From positions 62,001 to 126,000 of the forward strand of contig NZ_QDFY01000009.1 of the NCBI RefSeq assembly GCF_003347635.1: a stretch of 64,000 nt of DNA. The letters run 5' to 3'. The notes beneath the pieces are model-generated. The model worked only from the letters and a program-made list of their open reading frames with translations, did not search any database and had not been told where the DNA came from. Made by a program: the position numbers and the translations under genes. The stretch comes from Sphingosinicella terrae. Its GTDB lineage: Bacteria; Pseudomonadota; Alphaproteobacteria; Sphingomonadales; Sphingomonadaceae. Shown here in pieces: positions 60,669 to 64,000 of this stretch (the stretch's first letter is position 1; every line of letters begins with the position of its first letter).

Positions 60669-60691
60669 ATGGCAGAAAACTGCCATTTTTT
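60669..60691 (+). terminator. Rho-independent terminator, plus strand
   Basis: Perfect 7-bp stem ATGGCAG (60669-60675) and CTGCCAT (60680-60686) with an AAAA loop and a T6 tract ending at 60691. It could end plus-strand transcripts arriving from the S9 gene side; it has no T-tract on the minus strand. Confidence 0.7.
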
Positions 60692-60714
60692 CAAGCTCAT
60701 GAGGGAGGTGGTGG

Positions 60715-60735
60715 GACACCCTGAAATGGGGTGTC
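60715..60735 (-). terminator. Stem-loop directly after tRNA-Leu
   Basis: GACACCC (60715-60721) pairs with GGGTGTC (60729-60735), leaving a 7-nt loop, and directly abuts the encoded CCA end of tRNA-Leu on the minus strand. No T-run follows, so it may be a processing or factor-dependent termination signal. Confidence 0.45.
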
Positions 60736-60822
60736 TGGTGCCCAGGAGAGGACTCGAACCTCCACGCCCTTGCGAGCGCCAGCACCTGAAGCTGGTGCGT
60801 CTACCAATTCCGCCACCTGGGC
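60736..60822 (-). tRNA. tRNA-Leu (anticodon CAG)
   Basis: Complement of 60736-60822 folds as an 87-nt class II tRNA. The acceptor is GCCCAGG/CCTGGGC with discriminator A and encoded CCA. The D-arm contains GGCGGAATTGGTAGACGC, the anticodon loop is TTCAGGT giving anticodon CAG (reads CUG), a variable arm follows, and the T-loop is GGTTCGAGTCC. Its 3' end faces the integrase relic, so it probably served as the attachment site. Confidence 0.96.
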
Positions 60823-60970
60823 ACGGGGTAGGAGGCGCGAGGTAGGAGGCCGTGAAGCGCTTGTCAACGCGCCGCCGCATCGGCTTGCCAAGGCCGCCGC
60901 AACTCGCCAAGGGGACGGCGCACCCCAGGGCTCGCAGCGGCGTCGGGCCCGCTAGCCAAGGCGTTCGAAG

Positions 60971-61921
60971 ATGACGGCAAAGACGGACCGGCTGGTCACC
61001 CTGTTCGGCGGCGGCGGCTTCATCGGCCGCTACGTGGCCCAGCATCTGTTCAAGGCCGGCATGCGCGTCCGCGTCGCCGAACGTGACACCCGCAACGCCT
61101 ATTTCCTGCGCCCGCTCACCGGGCTCGGCATGATCCAGTTCGTCGATGCCGACATCCGCCGGCCGGAGACGGTCGCGCGCGCCGTCGATGGTGCCGAAGC
61201 GGTGATCAACCTGGTCGGCACCCTCAAGGGCGACTTCCAGGGGATCCATGTCGCCGGCGCCCGCAACGTGGCCGAGGCCGCCGCCGCGACCGGGGCCCGC
61301 ACGCTCGTCCAGGTTTCGGCAATCGGCGCCGATCCCGAGAGCGAATCCGAATACGGGCGCACCAAAAGCGAGGGCGAGCTGGCGGTCCGCGCCGCCTTTC
61401 CCGACGCCGTCGTGGTACGTCCGTCGATCGTGTTCGGCCCCGAGGACGATTTCGTGAACCGCTTCGCGGGAATGGCACGGATGCTCCCGGTCCTTCCGGT
61501 TATCCGCGGCGCCTGGAAGCTGCAGCCGGTCTATGCCGGCGATCTCGGTCGAGCGATCGCTGCCGCGGCGGTCGAGCCGGAGGCGCATCGCGGCCGGACC
61601 TACGAGCTCGGCGGACCGAACCCGCTGTCGATGCGCGAGATCAACCACTGGCTCTGCCAGGCGACCGGCCGCGGCTCCAAGCCGATCCTCGACGTTCCGG
61701 ACGGGCTCGGCCGGCTGATGGCGCGGCTGTTCGGCTGGCTTCCGGGCGCGCCGATCACCTGGGACCAGTGGCTGATGCTGCAGAAGGACAATGTTCCCAG
61801 CGGCAACCAGCCCGGGTTCGAGGCCTTCGGCATCAACCCGCAGCCGCTCGCCGCGGTCGCCGAAGGCTGGCTGCCCCTCTATCGCCGGCATGGCCGCTGG
61901 GCGGCGCCGTCGCCTTACTGA
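60971..61921 (+). CDS. NDUFA9-like NAD(P)-binding protein, complex I-associated SDR
   Basis: Atypical short-chain dehydrogenase of 316 aa, family of mitochondrial complex I subunit NDUFA9. A Rossmann nucleotide site sits at the N-terminus (VTLFGGGGFIGRYVAQHL), followed by DADIRRPETVARAVDGAEAVINLVG, VSAIGADPESESEYGRTKSEGE (YxxxK type) and VVRPSIVFGPEDDFVNRF. Bacterial members are thought to bind NADPH and stabilise complex I or serve lipid/quinone metabolism. ATG 60971 follows an AAGG-like site. It stands alone between two tRNA genes. Confidence 0.92.
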   Translation: MTAKTDRLVTLFGGGGFIGRYVAQHLFKAGMRVRVAERDTRNAYFLRPLTGLGMIQFVDADIRRPETVARAVDGAEAVINLVGTLKGDFQGIHVAGARNVAEAAAATGARTLVQVSAIGADPESESEYGRTKSEGELAVRAAFPDAVVVRPSIVFGPEDDFVNRFAGMARMLPVLPVIRGAWKLQPVYAGDLGRAIAAAAVEPEAHRGRTYELGGPNPLSMREINHWLCQATGRGSKPILDVPDGLGRLMARLFGWLPGAPITWDQWLMLQKDNVPSGNQPGFEAFGINPQPLAAVAEGWLPLYRRHGRWAAPSPY

Positions 61922-62006
61922 AACGGGAGAAATCGCCGTCTTGCACGGCGTTGACACGGGCCGCCCCTTCCGCCAATTGGGCCGCCTTCCTATATGGCGC
62001 TCCCAC

Positions 62007-62093
62007 GGACAGGTGGCCGAGTGGTTAAAGGCAGCAGACTGTAAATCTGCCCGGGTTTCCCGTACGCTGGTTCGAATCCAGCCCTGTCCACCA
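62007..62093 (+). tRNA. tRNA-Tyr (anticodon GTA)
   Basis: 87-nt class II tRNA. The acceptor is GGACAGG/CCTGTCC plus A and encoded CCA. The D-arm is GGCCGAGTGGTTAAAGGC, the anticodon arm CAGACTGTAAATCTG gives GTA, a long variable arm follows, and the T-loop is GGTTCGAATCC. It is followed by a strong hairpin at 62121. Confidence 0.97.
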
Positions 62094-62120
62094 TCGCCGC
62101 GCGACGGGCGCGCAGAACGA

Positions 62121-62144
62121 AAAGGGCGCCGATCGGCGCCCTTT
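62121..62144. terminator. Hairpin terminator after tRNA-Tyr
   Basis: A 10-bp perfect stem AAAGGGCGCC (62121-62130) and GGCGCCCTTT (62135-62144) with a GATC loop, ending in TTT then CCCTT. Symmetric A/T ends allow bidirectional function between tRNA-Tyr and the convergent small gene at 62168. Confidence 0.8.
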
Positions 62145-62167
62145 CCCTTGTCGGCCTAAAGCTTGGC

Positions 62168-62509
62168 TCAGCCGCGACGACGGTCGACGTCGCGCCGCTC
62201 GACCCGGAGCCGCTGCTGGAGCTGGCCGACCCCGCGCTGGAGCTGGGCGACCTCGCGCCGGTCGAGACCGTTGCGGCTGAAGCGGGCATAGAGCCGCTGC
62301 AGCTGCCCCGCCTCCCGCCGCAGGCCCGCCGCCTCGCGCTGGGAGATGGTCCGGCGGGCGGCGGCATTGTCGATGCGCCGCTCGAGCTGGTTGATGTCGT
62401 TCTGGAGCTGGCGCTGCACCGGGGCCGGACCGCGCCAGGCCTGCGCCGAAGCGGGGACGCTCGACAGCGCGGCGGTGGCGACCAGGGCGGAAATGACGAT
62501 CTTACGCAT
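62168..62509 (-). CDS. Small exported coiled-coil protein, unknown function
   Basis: Periplasmic protein of 113 aa. The signal peptide is MRKIVISALVATAALSSVPASAQA. The mature part is Arg/Gln-rich and helical with heptad-like spacing (VQRQLQNDINQLERRID, EAAGLRREAGQLQRLY, EVAQLQRGVGQLQQRL), as in a two- or three-helix bundle. ATG 62509 has AAGGAG at 8 nt. The upstream open frame to 62971 is antisense to the next lipoprotein gene and is not used. Similar short exported proteins are common in sphingomonads, but no function is established. Confidence 0.75.
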   Translation of the reverse strand: MRKIVISALVATAALSSVPASAQAWRGPAPVQRQLQNDINQLERRIDNAAARRTISQREAAGLRREAGQLQRLYARFSRNGLDRREVAQLQRGVGQLQQRLRVERRDVDRRRG

Positions 62510-62679
62510 GAACTGAACTCCTTCGTGCCGCCCGCTCATCGGCGGGTGTCCTCTAATTGGACCCGGCCTGTCGCAGGCGAATGTCAACGCGGGGGAGAAA
62601 TGGTCGCGAATTGTCGCTTCTGGGGCGCCGGCTGCTAATGCGCGCGAAGCCGGACCGAAACCGGCTTGGGAGGATGAGC

Positions 62680-63291
62680 ATGCGTGGAATTGCGGCGGCG
62701 GCGGTGTTGATGCTGGTGGCCGGCTGCGGTGCCGGCGATGCGGACAATGTCCCCGCTCCGGCCGGCGCCGCGTCGAATGTCGCGCAAGCCGGCGATGCCG
62801 CGACCGGGAGCCCGGATCCGGCGCTGCGCGCACCGTCCGCGGCAACCCTGGTGACGCTGGATCCGGAAGGGGTGCGGTTGGTCGACGCCGATAGCGGCGC
62901 CGCGCGCCTGCTCGCGTTCGGCACTCCGCAGGCTCAGGCGGTCGAGGCGCTCGGCCGCGCTTTCGGCGCACAGCCGAGCGAGCAGGCGGTCAACGAGGAA
63001 TGCGGCGCCGGCCCGATCCTCCATGTCGAATGGGCGAACGGCTTCACCGGCCTGTTCGAGGAGGAGAGTTTTCGCGGCTGGTTCGTGGGGGAGCGCGGAC
63101 TTTCCACCGCCGACGGCATCGGCATCGGCACAGCCCGCGGCCAGGCGGAGGCGAGCCGCACGCTCGAGGTCGAGCCATCGTCGCTGGGAACCGAATTCCG
63201 TTCGGGCGATCTCGGCGGACTGTTCGGATCGGCCGCGCCCGATGCGCCCGTCTCCGCCTTGTGGGCCGGGCTGACCTGTCTCTTCCGCTGA
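62680..63291 (+). CDS. Putative lipoprotein, unknown function
   Basis: Lipoprotein of 203 aa. The N-terminus MRGIAAAAVLMLVAGC carries a clear lipobox (VAGC, Cys16). An Ala/Pro-rich linker follows, then a globular domain (TLVTLDPEGVRLVDADSGAARLLAFGTPQAQAVEALGRAF...EWANGFTGLFEEESFRGWFVGE) with two further Cys (NEECGAGP; GLTCLFR) that may pair. GGGAGG lies exactly 6 nt before ATG 62680, which rules out the ATG two codons upstream. No family recognised. Confidence 0.78.
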   Translation: MRGIAAAAVLMLVAGCGAGDADNVPAPAGAASNVAQAGDAATGSPDPALRAPSAATLVTLDPEGVRLVDADSGAARLLAFGTPQAQAVEALGRAFGAQPSEQAVNEECGAGPILHVEWANGFTGLFEEESFRGWFVGERGLSTADGIGIGTARGQAEASRTLEVEPSSLGTEFRSGDLGGLFGSAAPDAPVSALWAGLTCLFR

Positions 63292-63336
63292 CGGCGAAGG
63301 TCTAGGCATTCGGCGCAGCGCGGTCCTGGAAGGAAT

Positions 63337-63531
63337 CTAGCGCCTGGCGGCGCGGACCAGCACGGCGACCGAGAGCAGGATCGCGCCGACCAGGCCGCCG
63401 ATCGCCAGCAGGCCCTGTGGCGTCATCGTCGCCCGTGCCTCGGCGACGAACCCGCCTACCTGCACCCGCGCTTCCGCAGCCTCGCTGGAAGCGGTGTCCG
63501 CCGGCGCCGGAGCGCGGCGCGCCTCGCTCAC
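63337..63531 (-). CDS. Small single-TM protein coupled to a T1SS adaptor
   Basis: 64-aa protein with a polar N-terminus (MSEARRAPAPADTASSEAAEA) and a C-terminal TM helix (GLLAIGGLVGAILLSVAVLV) ending RAARR, suggesting a tail-anchored membrane protein. GTG start 63531 overlaps the HlyD stop (GTGA), so it is translationally coupled to that adaptor. Function unknown; it might be an accessory of the second type I secretion system. Confidence 0.65.
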   Translation of the reverse strand: MSEARRAPAPADTASSEAAEARVQVGGFVAEARATMTPQGLLAIGGLVGAILLSVAVLVRAARR

Positions 63532-64000
63532 CGCTCCCTCAAGGCGGTTTCGCTGAGGCGGGTGATCGGGGAAAGGATATATTGGAGGACGGTGCGCGGG
63601 TCGCCGAGCAGGTCGACTTCGGCCACCATGCCGGGTCCGATCGGCATCGGATTGCCGCGCGTGTCGCGGATCGCGTTGGCCGCCGTGCGCACGCGCACGA
63701 CATAATAGGTCTCGCCGGTGCGCTCCTCGGTGACCGCATCGGGCGACATCGCGACGACATTGCCTTCAAGGACGCCGTAAATGGCCCGGTCGTATGCGGT
63801 GATCGCCACCCGGGCCGGCTGGCCCAGGCTGACGAAGGCGATGTCCTGCGGGGTGATCCGGGCCTCGACGAGCAGGCTCTCCTCCGAAGGCACGATCTCG
63901 ACCAGCGGCGCGCCGGGACCGACGGTGCCGCCGCGGGTCGTCACCAGCACGCGGTTGACCAGCCCGGCGAGCGGCGCCCGAACCACGGTGCGGTCGACCC
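63528..64000 (-). CDS. HlyD/LapC-family T1SS adaptor, C-terminal part (runs off the right edge)
   Basis: About 157 codons of the C-terminal part of a membrane-fusion protein: VDRTVVRAPLAGLVNRVLVTTRGGTVGPGAPLVEIVPSEE (second lipoyl half), then the beta-barrel (ARVAITAYDRAIYGVLEGNVVAMSPD, RTGETYYVVRVRT) and the tail GMVAEVDLLGDPRTVLQYILSPI. It closely parallels the HlyD at 6.1-7.5 kb, so the genome has a second LapC-type secretion locus starting upstream of this edge. Confidence 0.92.
   Translation of the reverse strand, partial: VDRTVVRAPLAGLVNRVLVTTRGGTVGPGAPLVEIVPSEESLLVEARITPQDIAFVSLGQPARVAITAYDRAIYGVLEGNVVAMSPDAVTEERTGETYYVVRVRTAANAIRDTRGNPMPIGPGMVAEVDLLGDPRTVLQYILSPITRLSETALRER

Overview
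The window is GC-rich with alphaproteobacterial gene content. Several TonB-dependent receptors sit beside S9 and DUF885 peptidases, a FecI/FecR pair, a two-subunit indolepyruvate oxidoreductase with a C-terminally extended beta subunit, and a complex I NDUFA9-like gene. This mix is typical of Sphingomonadales (Sphingomonas/Sphingosinicella-like). No rRNA or ribosomal protein gene is present to fix the genus, so this is an inference.

Region 1 (1-25.3 kb), surface adhesion. A truncated TonB-dependent receptor and a PAP2 phosphatase precede a complete type I secretion locus: a TolC-like outer-membrane factor, a LapB/HlyB-type ABC transporter without a catalytic Cys, a HlyD/LapC adaptor, and a 4222-residue adhesin. 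The adhesin has a LapA-type retention module, CADG/VCBS and T1SS-143-like repeats and a C-terminal RTX/T1SS signal. A small lipoprotein follows. A convergent three-gene operon then encodes an OmpR-type response regulator, a LysM-FecR protein and a CHASE2 histidine kinase. Phased TTTAC-like repeats lie upstream of both the secretion operon and the regulator gene, which suggests one regulon.

Region 2 (25.5-50.3 kb), a probable peptide/amino-acid catabolic block. A minus-strand operon (DUF885, aminotransferase, DUF885) diverges from a plus-strand series (TonB receptor, S9 peptidase, DUF885, DUF3830, SBF transporter, FAD amine oxidoreductase, and a fourth DUF885 gene broken by TGA at a conserved Trp). 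A minus-strand operon follows (TPR-2OG oxygenase, HxGTHxD cyclase, iorA, iorB), then an amidohydrolase and a MarR regulator. Together these could import peptides, cleave them, transaminate the amino acids and oxidatively decarboxylate the resulting 2-oxo acids to acyl-CoA.

Region 3 (50.3-60.8 kb), a possible island. Two S9-family hydrolases flank an ECF sigma factor, a FecR anti-sigma factor and an STN-domain TonB receptor. The block ends at a decayed integrase-AlpA fusion just downstream of tRNA-Leu(CAG), which marks a relic of an integrative element.

Region 4 (60.9-64 kb), more core-like: an NDUFA9-family protein, tRNA-Tyr with a strong terminator, a small coiled-coil exported protein, a lipoprotein, and the 3' end of a second HlyD-type T1SS adaptor overlapping a one-TM small protein. 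No CRISPR array, rRNA or intact insertion sequence was seen.
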